From: JBKCUI01 sp052161605
GTDB taxonomy: Bacteria > Planctomycetota > Planctomycetia > Pirellulales > Pirellulaceae
Assembly: GCA_052161605.1 (NCBI GenBank)
Contig: CP197409.1
DNA: 64,000 bases
Strand: one strand, 5' to 3'
Position 1 is the stretch's first letter, and every line of letters starts with the position of its first letter. Positions 17,698-26,809 of the stretch are shown here, piece by piece. A program made the position numbers and the translations under genes. Under the pieces are notes generated by a model. The model was not told where the DNA came from and did no database searches. It was given only the letters and a program-made list of their open reading frames with translations.

Positions 17698-19713
17698 TTA
17701 CAACGTCGGTGGCAACTCACTGAGTTCTAGCACACCATCCTTGTTCTGGTCGAGACGATCAAACACTCGCCTGAGATTCGGTGGTACCTGATCTCTCAAA
17801 ACCCGGCCATCGCCATCGAGGTCGAGCAGATTAAAGATTTCTCTGGCTGATGGCTGCCCACTTCGCTGTTTAGTTAGTGTCGCTGCTTTGCCTGTGTCAG
17901 GATCAATCGGAACTGCGATATGGAAGTAACCGATCATCATCTCTTGATAGGTTTGATCGCCCCACGTCACAGTTGCATTGGGATCCGGGTTATTGAGATT
18001 CTTCTCCGAGTTATCGAATGCGGCTTCACAGAAAATACGGCTTCCCGCAGGCATCAGCCTCGGTTCTGCCAGTCGATACTCAGTTTGCCAATTGAAATCG
18101 TAGTTCGGAATATCTAGCAAAATTTCGCGATCACCCGACGGCAACACTGCTGTATATCGAAACGACTTGCCACGTAAATGCATATGAGGGCTCATCGAGA
18201 GCAGTAAACTCTCAGGCAATGCCTCTGGTAGCATTGCGGATGTTCGATAGTTGTCAGCTCTCGGGGGAATGCGAAACGCGGTTTGTACCGCACTGGTTGT
18301 CTGGACCTCATGGGTGATGGTCGCAGGATCTGCATACCAAAAGCCTATCTTGCTCAAGTCCAATTGCTCGGTCCCAATGGGTGTGTAGTGCAGTTGAAAC
18401 ACCAACTGACTCCCTGCCGGTATCCGTTTTGCCATTCCCTCTGGCATGAATTCCATGCGGGCTCCGGGCACATAGCCCGAGAGAAAGCCTCTTTCGGCCT
18501 GGATGTTTTGAGACTTGTCATCTTTGTCCCGGACGAAAACCAAAATATGGTGAACGACCGCTCTGTTGCCAGGGACGATTTCCATTCCGTTTACCCAGAT
18601 GTCCTTTTCCAGTCCAAGATCTACTTGAAAGTACTGGTATCGCACGTCACCCGTAGGTGGAACTTTAAAAGGGCGCTTGGCCATTTCCACCACCAAATCA
18701 GGCTCCCTCGGTAATTGCCAACCTTGGACAACTGGCAACGGTTCAGGATCTTCGCTGGCTACTCCCCGAGCTAGCCCCTGGGACACCCATTGATTCAAAG
18801 TATCGATCTCGTCCTGGGTCATGCGACGATCGTTAGCGAAATGTCCGTACTCGGGACTAGCATGCCAAGGGGGCATGCGTCCTTCATTGACCACCTCGAG
18901 TATCATATCTGCCCATGCTGAAGCATCTTCATAATTCGAAAGATCCATCGGCCCGATTTCATCCTCGCGATGGCAGCTCACACATCGCTGCTGCAGAATA
19001 CGACTCACTTGTTTTGAATAGGTAACCAATTCACCTTCAGCGATGCCCTCTCCCCCACTTCTTCGACCACGACCGATCAAACAGCCGGGAGCGGAAACGA
19101 TGGGTGCACCGATCTCCTTGCCTGCCAGAATGCTCTCCAAGGCATCAATCAAATAAGTTTCATTGACCTTTTCTTTTGCATAACCGATTCCATACTGATC
19201 ATCAATTCGGCCGCGATAGCGCAGGGTGCCGGACTCGTCCAAAACACAAACTTCGGGGGTCCTGGTCGCTCCCAACTCGTCGGCCCATCCTTGGTCGGGA
19301 TCCTTCAAAAAGGGCATCGTCATCCCGAACTTCTTGGCATGGGCGGCCATCTCCGCCAAACTATCTTGCACGTTGGAATTGACGGCTACAAATCTCACTC
19401 CTCGGGATTCGTAAATGTTGGCTAACTCGACCAATCGCAACGAGTAAAGCTTGGCCAGGGGACACTCTGCACCCAAGAACGCAAAGACAACTCCTTTGCT
19501 CAACTGAAAGTCGGAGGTGTTCCACACCTTGCCCTGAAAGTCTGTTAAGTTCCGATGCTCTACGGAATGACCAATTCGACCTCGCGATGCCTTAGCTACC
19601 TGCGACACATAATCGTCACCAAGTACCGAACTACTGGCCAATAGTCCCCCGATTAACCCAAAAGAACATGACAGTAAGCTTGCAATTAACGTCGGTCGAA
19701 TGCGAAAGTTCAT
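17698..19713 (-). CDS. Redoxin-cytochrome c-copper monooxygenase-like-EF-hand protein
   Basis: About 671 residues from the ATG at 19713, which gives a good signal peptide (residues ~5-30); a start 12 codons upstream is possible. Domain order: redoxin/AhpC-TSA fold (~60-200; FAFLGAECPLAKL and GATRTPEVCVLD, with a single Cys instead of CxxC); a heme c motif CVSCH with the distal RMPPWHASP; a copper type II monooxygenase-like domain (VVHHILVF, HMHLRGKSF, and Met/His-rich stretches); and a C-terminal EF-hand pair (DLDGDGRV, DQNKDGVLEL). Multidomain proteins of this layout occur in planctomycetes; the substrate is unknown. It should be periplasmic. Confidence 0.8.
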   Translation of the reverse strand: MNFRIRPTLIASLLSCSFGLIGGLLASSSVLGDDYVSQVAKASRGRIGHSVEHRNLTDFQGKVWNTSDFQLSKGVVFAFLGAECPLAKLYSLRLVELANIYESRGVRFVAVNSNVQDSLAEMAAHAKKFGMTMPFLKDPDQGWADELGATRTPEVCVLDESGTLRYRGRIDDQYGIGYAKEKVNETYLIDALESILAGKEIGAPIVSAPGCLIGRGRRSGGEGIAEGELVTYSKQVSRILQQRCVSCHREDEIGPMDLSNYEDASAWADMILEVVNEGRMPPWHASPEYGHFANDRRMTQDEIDTLNQWVSQGLARGVASEDPEPLPVVQGWQLPREPDLVVEMAKRPFKVPPTGDVRYQYFQVDLGLEKDIWVNGMEIVPGNRAVVHHILVFVRDKDDKSQNIQAERGFLSGYVPGARMEFMPEGMAKRIPAGSQLVFQLHYTPIGTEQLDLSKIGFWYADPATITHEVQTTSAVQTAFRIPPRADNYRTSAMLPEALPESLLLSMSPHMHLRGKSFRYTAVLPSGDREILLDIPNYDFNWQTEYRLAEPRLMPAGSRIFCEAAFDNSEKNLNNPDPNATVTWGDQTYQEMMIGYFHIAVPIDPDTGKAATLTKQRSGQPSAREIFNLLDLDGDGRVLRDQVPPNLRRVFDRLDQNKDGVLELSELPPTL

Positions 19714-19857
19714 ACAGGAAATTCCCTTAGCCTTTGCTAGGAAGGACACTTTTGTACCGATTGCCGGTTGATGGTTATTTGAGAATAACGTCCACCGCCT
19801 ACGATATCAACGTCGTTATTCGTAAGAATAGTATGAAGAATTGAAACGTTCGTGCTG

Positions 19858-20742
19858 TCACTCGAACGGCAAATCCAACTCCTTGAGCATGTAAAGCAAC
19901 GCCTTGGTCGTGTCCGCGTCGCGGACGCCAAGCTCGGTGTTTATCCGACTATGGGTGGTCTCATGGGCGGCAAAACAAGTTGCCACCCCGCCCGCTTTTA
20001 GGAGTGCGTCGCTAAACCGCAACGCTTGGGCGGTCACATCCGGATGCCCCGAGACGTAAAGGATTAAGAAACGAGGAACGGGTTGGCCTTTAGCTAGGTG
20101 ACTGACAGCGGAAAAATGACGATGTTTTCCAGGATCATTGCCGAACTTCACCCGATGCCCATAGTCGGGCAGGGGCAATCCATGCAGCTTTTGTCGGATC
20201 TCCGCCGTGTCTATCATGGCTGGGATGTCATAGGTATCTCCATCGACCGGCACGCAAAGTTTGATCGCGGAAATCGGTACGGAATGAGTTGCGAGATACC
20301 GAAAATCGGTGCAGACCAAAGCCGCCAGTTGCGCTCCAGCCGAATGCCCCATGATGAGCAATCTTTCAGGATCCCCACCATAGTTGGTAATGTTCTCGTG
20401 GACCCAACCAATGGCCTCCGCGACATCGTTGACGATCGTCTGCATCTCGACTTCTGGCAACAGTCGGTAGTTTGTCGACACGAAAACGTACCCTAATTCC
20501 CTGAAGAATTCCGGCTTTCGATGAACTTCGGACTTGTCGCCCACCTGCCACCCACCTCCGTGAATCCAAACCACCACGGGTGACTTATTCGCCTGCCTAG
20601 GCGTATAGACATCAAGCTTCTTGCGAGGATGAGCCTCCGACGAGTAAGCAATGTCACGCTTGATCTCTTGACCGCAAACTTCTAGAGCAAAGCAGAAGAG
20701 CATGCTCAGTACACAGATCCAGTAATTCACAACCAGTTTCAT
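19858..20742 (-). CDS. Secreted alpha/beta-hydrolase, esterase/lipase family
   Basis: 294 residues with a cleavable-looking signal (ICVLSMLFCFALEVCGQ). The oxyanion-hole motif is VVWIHGGGW and the nucleophile elbow GHSAG, with the acid and His expected near GHPDVTA and THSRIN. This is the BD-FAE / hormone-sensitive-lipase-like class found in many polysaccharide-degrading loci, where they often remove acetyl or feruloyl groups. It lies next to a sialidase-like gene in divergent orientation, which fits a polysaccharide-related role; the substrate is not known. Confidence 0.88.
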   Translation of the reverse strand: MKLVVNYWICVLSMLFCFALEVCGQEIKRDIAYSSEAHPRKKLDVYTPRQANKSPVVVWIHGGGWQVGDKSEVHRKPEFFRELGYVFVSTNYRLLPEVEMQTIVNDVAEAIGWVHENITNYGGDPERLLIMGHSAGAQLAALVCTDFRYLATHSVPISAIKLCVPVDGDTYDIPAMIDTAEIRQKLHGLPLPDYGHRVKFGNDPGKHRHFSAVSHLAKGQPVPRFLILYVSGHPDVTAQALRFSDALLKAGGVATCFAAHETTHSRINTELGVRDADTTKALLYMLKELDLPFE

Positions 20743-21131
20743 AATTCACAACTCAGGGAGGGAGGTAGGAGCAGGAAAGCTAGATTGTATTGGATTCGAG
20801 GTCGGTTTGGGTGTATCCTTACGAGTATCGGCACGGGCCCCCCGCAACACCTTTCGGCCTAAACCCCCAGGCAACCAACCTCGATGCCAACCGATCCGTA
20901 CAAAATGAATGTGATTTCGAACAGTCTTACCCGAAGACAATGGGTCGTTATGCTCACGCTGGCATTTGCCTTTAGCCCCCCAAGCATTCGCCTCGCCCGC
21001 GAAATACTGGGATTGCCGCAAGCACCCTCCTCGTGCAATTGCGGTGTCCTGTGTCAACCAAGCCAATAATTTCCTCCCCAACTCTGGATACCGATTTTGC
21101 TAGTCCAGAACCCACCTAGTTTGGAGTCACT
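20743..21131. other. Divergent intergenic region, esterase/sialidase
   Basis: 389 bases. Short open frames occur on both strands but none has a recognised product, ribosome site or signal peptide. The sialidase ATG is preceded by TTGGAG six bases upstream. No terminator or promoter is convincing. Confidence 0.35.
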
Positions 21132-22253
21132 ATGACGCTTAGAGTTACGATGGCATATTCTCACTTACTACTCTGTTCTCTCATCCTGCTTACGATCGGA
21201 TTGGGCCCCTTTCAAGGATCGGCACGAGCTCAGACATTCAAGAAAGTCTCCGAGCAATTCATTTACGAAACCGCTCCGTTCCCCAGTTGCCATGCTTCGA
21301 CGATCGTCGAGTGCAGCGACGGATCCATCGTCTGCGCGTGGTTTGGCGGAACAGAAGAGAAGGCGGACGATGTTGGTATATGGCTCTCTCATTTTAACGG
21401 CTCGTCCTGGAGCGAACCGGTTGAGGTTGCAAACGGTGTTCAGTTCCACTGGAACAATCACTCGTCGGACCATACATCTCTCAAACGTTATCCCACTTGG
21501 AACCCTGTCCTGTTTCAACCGAGCCAAGGCCCACTATTGCTATTCTACAAATGTGGACCGAGCCCTCAAACTTGGTGGGGCATGCTGATGGAGTCGCACG
21601 ATTCCGGTAAAACCTGGAGCACACCAGTTCGGCTTCCCGAAGGAATTTTGGGCCCTATCAAAAACAAACCTGTCGAACTGCCGGATGGCACCATCCTCTG
21701 CCCAACCAGCAACGAAACCGACGATACGGACGAGTGGACCGCTCACATGGAATGGTCCCAGGACCTTGGCAAAACCTGGACTCGCACACCGCCGCTCAAT
21801 GATCCGAAACAATTCGGCGCTATCCAACCCAGTATCCTATTCCTCGGCGGCGACCAACTGCTCGCTCTGGGAAGATCTCGACAAGGAAGCTTGTTTCAAA
21901 TCGCCTCGGGCGATCTCGGCAAGACCTGGGGCGATATGAGTCTGATCGATTTGCCCAACCCCAACTCAGGTACCGATGCGGTCACCCTCAAAGATGGACG
22001 TCATCTACTGATCTACAATCATGTGACCAAGCAATCCGCCGAATGGGGTGGCCGCCGCTCGCCACTCAATCTGGCGATTTCTAGCGATGCGAAAACATGG
22101 GCTCCCGTACTGGAACTAGAAAACGAGCCACGGATGGAGTTCAGCTATCCAGCTATCATCCAAACCAGAGATGGTCGAATCCACATCACCTACACCTGGA
22201 AACGACTCAAGGTTAAGCATGTGATCTTGGAACCGATCGCATCCGTTCCTTAA
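21132..22253 (+). CDS. Exo-alpha-sialidase-like BNR-repeat protein
   Basis: 373 residues with a signal peptide (LLLCSLILLTIGLG). It has several Asp-box/BNR motifs (SHDSGKTW, SQDLGKTW, SGDLGKTW) and the start of the six-bladed propeller, PSCHASTIVECSDGSIVCAW, with FGGTEEKADDVGIW. In planctomycetes such sialidase-family proteins are numerous and many do not act on sialic acid; the actual glycosidic substrate is unknown. The N-terminal Arg triad expected of true sialidases was not verified. Its 3' end overlaps the convergent cobA-hemD gene by 41 bases. Confidence 0.85.
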   Translation: MTLRVTMAYSHLLLCSLILLTIGLGPFQGSARAQTFKKVSEQFIYETAPFPSCHASTIVECSDGSIVCAWFGGTEEKADDVGIWLSHFNGSSWSEPVEVANGVQFHWNNHSSDHTSLKRYPTWNPVLFQPSQGPLLLFYKCGPSPQTWWGMLMESHDSGKTWSTPVRLPEGILGPIKNKPVELPDGTILCPTSNETDDTDEWTAHMEWSQDLGKTWTRTPPLNDPKQFGAIQPSILFLGGDQLLALGRSRQGSLFQIASGDLGKTWGDMSLIDLPNPNSGTDAVTLKDGRHLLIYNHVTKQSAEWGGRRSPLNLAISSDAKTWAPVLELENEPRMEFSYPAIIQTRDGRIHITYTWKRLKVKHVILEPIASVP

Positions 22254-23760
22254 TCTCTTGAACCAATGCTATCAAGCTAATCTCTTTTGCGAAAAACACT
22301 TGCGTGCACCCGAGTTGCCGCAAGTGTTCGGCAATCGTCTCTGATAAGCAAAACCAAGTCTGCTCTTTGGCAAATTCCCCCATCAATCGTGCTGCACTAG
22401 CAGCAACGTTCTGGCTCGTGACGACAATGCCGTGAAATCGACCTCCTGCTAGCTCTGTATTCCGTTTGACTGACCAACTCTCGACAGACGCCTGAACGTA
22501 GACTTCGACAGAAGTGACTTCTGCTCCCGCCTCGGCTAAGGCTTCCATGCCGAAGAGTTTGCCAGTTGAGGTACGAACGAAAAGTACCTTCTTGCCTCGG
22601 CATTCATCCGTCAAGAGCGGAATTAATTGCTCCATCGCTCCCGTTTCCGGAGAGCAATCACTGGCTAGCCCCCAACGCCTCAGGCTCGCCGCTGTGGCAT
22701 CACCCACGGTTGCAATGCGACAACCTGCGAGGGAGCGAGCATCCTGATTCCTTTCCCACAATCGCTGCATGAACTGGTCCACTCCATTCGAACTGGAGAA
22801 GACAACCCAATGAAACTCCGAAATGCGGTTTAATACCTCATCGACTAAGCCCCAAGTCTTGGGCGGTGAAATTCTAATAGAAGGATCCAACGTTACCATC
22901 GCCCCCTCCTCTCGCAACAAACCCTCTAGCTTGGACGCCGTGGGCTCGGGACTGGCGACCAAGAAACGAAGACCGTTCAGCGGACGCGAAGCGAACCAAT
23001 CATTATCGTTTGGAGCGTTGACGACTTCTCCAATAATGGCGATGCTCGGCGAACGAAATTGGCGATGCTGATTCAATGTCTGTACCACAGTACCCAAAGT
23101 ACACTTGATCAACTGTTGATCTGACCAAGAAACGCGTCTTACTAAAGCAACAGGAGTCGACGCGGGCTTACCATGCTCCACTAGCATTTGACTCCACACG
23201 CCCGCCGTGGTCATTCCCATGTAAATCACCAGCGTCCCCGGGAAGCTCGCTAGAGATTGCCAATCCAATGAATCTTCTGGTAGCACATCGCCATCCACCG
23301 GTTGCAATTGACCCGTCACCAACGCGACCGAAGATGCCCAATCTCGATGGGTCAGTGGGATCCCTGTGTACGCACTCACTGCTAGAGCTGCCGTGATACC
23401 AGGTACGACTTCAAACGGGATGTCTTCTGCGATAAGCCTTTCGATCTCCTCTGCTGTTCTTGCAAAAACCGTGGTGTCCCCACCCTTTAAGCGAACGACT
23501 TTCTTGCCCTGCAATGCGTGCCTGACCGTTTCGTTATCGATTTCTTTTTGCTTCCACATGCCCCCGTGACCATGCTTGCCAACACAAATCTGCTCAGCCA
23601 TCGGACTTGCGTATTGTAACAGCTTAGGATTGATCAAACCGTCATAGAGTACAACATCCGCCTTGGCTAAGCATTCCACTCCACGGACAGTGATCAATCT
23701 TTCATCACCAGGTCCTGCCCCGACTAAGTAAACTTTGCCGACTCCGTTTTCTGATGCCAT
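22213..23760 (-). CDS. cobA-hemD: Uroporphyrinogen-III C-methyltransferase / uroporphyrinogen-III synthase fusion
   Basis: About 515 residues. I prefer ATG 23760; a TTG 12 bases upstream is also in frame. The N-terminal half is SUMT (VYLVGAGPGD, LINPKL, VVRLKGGDTTVFA, GIPLTHRD), methylating uroporphyrinogen III at C2 and C7 to precorrin-2. The C-terminal half (~255-510) has the HemD pattern (FSSSNGVDQFM, ATVGDATAASL, VTSQNVAASAARL), which closes hydroxymethylbilane to uroporphyrinogen III. CobA-HemD fusions are known in several phyla. It sits last in a minus-strand run after the squalene genes; no other heme or B12 gene and no cobalamin riboswitch is seen here. Confidence 0.93.
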   Translation of the reverse strand: MASENGVGKVYLVGAGPGDERLITVRGVECLAKADVVLYDGLINPKLLQYASPMAEQICVGKHGHGGMWKQKEIDNETVRHALQGKKVVRLKGGDTTVFARTAEEIERLIAEDIPFEVVPGITAALAVSAYTGIPLTHRDWASSVALVTGQLQPVDGDVLPEDSLDWQSLASFPGTLVIYMGMTTAGVWSQMLVEHGKPASTPVALVRRVSWSDQQLIKCTLGTVVQTLNQHRQFRSPSIAIIGEVVNAPNDNDWFASRPLNGLRFLVASPEPTASKLEGLLREEGAMVTLDPSIRISPPKTWGLVDEVLNRISEFHWVVFSSSNGVDQFMQRLWERNQDARSLAGCRIATVGDATAASLRRWGLASDCSPETGAMEQLIPLLTDECRGKKVLFVRTSTGKLFGMEALAEAGAEVTSVEVYVQASVESWSVKRNTELAGGRFHGIVVTSQNVAASAARLMGEFAKEQTWFCLSETIAEHLRQLGCTQVFFAKEISLIALVQEIKERMRSVPRSHA

Positions 23761-23793
23761 GTATTCGCTCAATTGAAGTCCATCGAATGTTAC

Positions 23794-24426
23794 CTATCGC
23801 CTAATGACCAAGGAACGACGTTCGAGATAAAACTTGGCCTCGGGTAGCGTCATATGCACGTGCTTCATCTCACTTGGTTCAATCGCACCCATGGCCAAAA
23901 TATGCTCCAAGTCACGGCATCTCTCTAACCCATTCCAAAAATCTGCCGACACTGTTGAGCCTTGAACATCAAGTGTAGTCAGATGCTTGAGTTGCTGTAG
24001 ATGTGGCAACACAGATAAGGGAATCTCTTTGGATCGAATCACCACGATCTGAATCTTGCGCAAATCCTTAGCGGGTGGCGTGAACACACTTGTTTGCTCA
24101 CATTTTGCCAGATCTTCGTCGTTTACAATCCAGACATTCTCTCGATCGCATGGCGTGCAAATCAGTTCGGAATCGGTCGCAGCACACGTAACCCTATCAG
24201 GCGTATTCTCGCGATACCAGACTAATCCAACGGCCAACGTCACAAAACAGCCCAACATCATGAATCGAGCTGTATTCAATAGGGCGAACGCAGTTTGCTC
24301 CAGTCGGTTGAGCGCGGGATTGAGAGAAGCGATGACGAACAGGATCGTCGTAATCAGAACACACCACGTAACCCACTTGAGGTGAGTTTTTGTTACTTCG
24401 ATTTTTCCCATCTTCGTCGCTGCCAT
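23794..24426 (-). CDS. Membrane protein with leucine-rich-repeat-like C-terminus
   Basis: 210 residues. Two membrane helices occupy ~18-65 (LITTILFVIASL, TARFMMLGCFVTLAVGLVW). The region after ~120 has LRR-like spacing (LPHLQQLKHLTTLDVQGS), a common planctomycete theme. It starts only ten bases after the hpnDE stop on the same strand, so it is probably cotranscribed with the squalene genes, though nothing in the sequence ties it to them. Function unknown. Confidence 0.72.
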   Translation of the reverse strand: MAATKMGKIEVTKTHLKWVTWCVLITTILFVIASLNPALNRLEQTAFALLNTARFMMLGCFVTLAVGLVWYRENTPDRVTCAATDSELICTPCDRENVWIVNDEDLAKCEQTSVFTPPAKDLRKIQIVVIRSKEIPLSVLPHLQQLKHLTTLDVQGSTVSADFWNGLERCRDLEHILAMGAIEPSEMKHVHMTLPEAKFYLERRSLVIRR

Positions 24427-24436
24427 AGTCTATTTC

Positions 24437-26788
24437 CTAAGTCATTATGCCAACCGGATGGCCCAATGCCGCTAATACACTCTCCGCTGCTTTCGTCCCC
24501 GAACGCAAGGCACCTTCCATCGTCGCTGGCCAATCGGTCTTGGTCCAATCTCCCGCCACAAACAGATTCTGTGCACCGAACTGCGCCGTACGCCATCGGC
24601 ACTGATCCGCCTCTGGACTGATGGAAAACACGGCTTGTGGGTCGGTCACAATTTTACCACGCAGGAACGTCGCCTTTGAGCTCTCCGGATAAGCGGTTCG
24701 CAATTCTTCAACAATTCGTTGTAAGGTCTTTTCGGGATCCTCGTTTCGCAACTCATGCGACGCACTGATTACGATTTGATAGTAAGCGTTTTTGTCTTGC
24801 CCCCCATTCGTTTCCTCTTTGCCAGGAAAAATCCATTGACAAAGCCCCTCGACAAAGATCGCATGCGGTTCATTTAGCCAATCACGATCCCACCAAGTGT
24901 GAACTCCGGAAATCGGGGACGATTGGATCTGATGGGGAGAGTGCTCGCCTGTGCATTGCTCGGGCATCAATTTGCTGACTTGATGCCAAGGAATGGCAAT
25001 AACCACGGCATCGTAACCCGAATACCTTTGACCGTTCGCCACAAGTGACCATTCTCTGGAATCGGTCCTCTCTAAATGATTCACGCTTGCCATATCGTGA
25101 ACCGTAACGGAATGCTGAGCGAACGTTTGACGCATGGCCGCATCGCTCAGTGCTGCGAGAGGTTTATTGGGTACCAGCAAATGAAAGGCATCTCGCGTTT
25201 TGGCAAATCCGTCAATCAATACCTTTCGCATCGCTCCTAAAGTGACTCTCGTTATCTTCTCTCCGAGGGCACTGACCAGAATGGTTTCCCAAAAACGCTC
25301 CAAGCAACGATCACTCTGCCGCTTTGACCTGAGCCAATCGATTGCAAGTTGGCTGTCGTGACGCGGATCTGGTTTCAGTCGCATCAATGACACTAGGCAA
25401 CTGGCGACTCGCATACGATCCGACAGTGCCAAACCTGGCCATTGCAGCAGCAAACCGCCTAAATGGAAAGGGGCAGGCAACGGGAGCGATCGGATGACGA
25501 TCTTCTTGCCGCTTCGCCCGACGAAATGTAATGAATCATGAATATCCCATGCTCTGGACTGATCGGTTTCGTCAATCCAACGCCGCAATTCCGAACAGCA
25601 CTTCATCCCAACGTGCTGACAATAATCGACCCACTGATTAGCATTCTTATCGTAAAAGGAACCGACACGCCCACCCAATCGACTGCGGGCTTCAAACAAA
25701 TCGACGTTCACACCATGTCGAGCCAAATGCAACGCGGCATTGCAACCAGCTAATCCGCCCCCGATAACGGCTACTCGCCGAGCCTGGGCAACTTTCTCAT
25801 CAACAACCCATCGAGTGTTCTCGGTTAAGTGCGTTTCCGAATCATTCGTTTTGTAAAGCGGGGTAAAGAAATGAGTTGCCACTAACCCTAGTTTTCTGCT
25901 TCTGGGCAGTCCAACTCGCTCGCGAAACACCCGACCCGGCTGAGCGGCGATCTCTCGCAAAATGGAATGATAAGTCTTCCACATGAGGGAGAACATGCGT
26001 TGCCCTTCAAGGCTGAGATAGGATGCGATTTTTCCCCCGTATAGGAAGTGCCCTTGGGCGCGCTCAACGTTCACGCGAATTACGTCATGGTGAGGCCTTG
26101 TCTTTACGAGGTCTGAATCCAGGAGATCACGAGTCCATGTCTCTCGAGTGAATCCGAATCGAACCAGATCCTCATGCGGGATGTAACACCTGTCCCGCGC
26201 TGCATCCTCTACGACATCCCGCAGAATATTGGTGAGCTGAAAAGCAGTCCCGCATGCCTCAACATAGGGTAGAGCCTCGCTGGGAATCTCGACCGACACA
26301 TCTGGCCGCCAAATCGCCAAGCATCCTAGGCCAACACTGGAAGCAACCTGACGGCAGTAGCGTCGCAAGTCCCCCAAGCTATCCACGCGAGAATCCGTAT
26401 TCAAATCGAACTCGATCCCATCGATCATATCGTGCAATACCGATAGTGGAATTGCAAATTGTTGCACCGAATCGTTAAGTGCCAATCGGATCGGCTCCAG
26501 CTCTAAAATCATTGGGTGAGGCCCAGGATTGGTTAAGGTCTCCACCCAATCGTGCCAAATACGCGCCGACCAATTCCGATTCCCCGTAGTCGATTTGATC
26601 GCGTTGATCGCACCTGCGACTTTGTCATCGCCGTCGGAGGAATCATCTGCGATGCGAGCGAACGCATAGAGTGCATCCATCGCCATCCGGCGCTTGCCCG
26701 ACAACAAGTGAAAGGCAATATAAAAGTTAGAGTGACTTTCTTTGGCCACACGTCGGCAATGTTTGTAGGATTGGTCTAACGCATTCAT
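24437..26788 (-). CDS. hpnD-hpnE: Fused squalene synthesis enzyme, HpnD-type synthase and HpnE-type desaturase
   Basis: 783 residues in one frame. Residues ~1-290 are a trans-isoprenyl diphosphate synthase of the HpnD type, with the aspartate-rich motif DALYAFARIADDSSD and the second motif NILRDVVEDAARDR. HpnD makes hydroxysqualene from presqualene diphosphate. Residues ~336-783 are an HpnE-type FAD amine oxidase (AVIGGGLAGCNAALHLA, then FEARSRLGGRV, the Rossmann motif and the flavin GG-R), which reduces hydroxysqualene to squalene; the C-terminal FAD motif NLFVAGDWTKTDWPATMEG closes it. The two activities are usually separate genes. hpnC follows the same strand 21 bases upstream, so the three activities are in two proteins. 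Confidence 0.9.
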   Translation of the reverse strand: MNALDQSYKHCRRVAKESHSNFYIAFHLLSGKRRMAMDALYAFARIADDSSDGDDKVAGAINAIKSTTGNRNWSARIWHDWVETLTNPGPHPMILELEPIRLALNDSVQQFAIPLSVLHDMIDGIEFDLNTDSRVDSLGDLRRYCRQVASSVGLGCLAIWRPDVSVEIPSEALPYVEACGTAFQLTNILRDVVEDAARDRCYIPHEDLVRFGFTRETWTRDLLDSDLVKTRPHHDVIRVNVERAQGHFLYGGKIASYLSLEGQRMFSLMWKTYHSILREIAAQPGRVFRERVGLPRSRKLGLVATHFFTPLYKTNDSETHLTENTRWVVDEKVAQARRVAVIGGGLAGCNAALHLARHGVNVDLFEARSRLGGRVGSFYDKNANQWVDYCQHVGMKCCSELRRWIDETDQSRAWDIHDSLHFVGRSGKKIVIRSLPLPAPFHLGGLLLQWPGLALSDRMRVASCLVSLMRLKPDPRHDSQLAIDWLRSKRQSDRCLERFWETILVSALGEKITRVTLGAMRKVLIDGFAKTRDAFHLLVPNKPLAALSDAAMRQTFAQHSVTVHDMASVNHLERTDSREWSLVANGQRYSGYDAVVIAIPWHQVSKLMPEQCTGEHSPHQIQSSPISGVHTWWDRDWLNEPHAIFVEGLCQWIFPGKEETNGGQDKNAYYQIVISASHELRNEDPEKTLQRIVEELRTAYPESSKATFLRGKIVTDPQAVFSISPEADQCRWRTAQFGAQNLFVAGDWTKTDWPATMEGALRSGTKAAESVLAALGHPVGIMT

Positions 26789-26809
26789 GGTTTCACTTTC
26801 AGATTGCGT

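Noticed and set aside
20746..21081. 111-residue minus-strand frame between esterase and sialidase
   Set aside because: No motif, no ribosome site, and poor composition; treated as empty space.
23761..23793. Cobalamin riboswitch before cobA-hemD
   Set aside because: Only 33 bases separate the two genes, too short, and no conserved B12-box sequence was seen.
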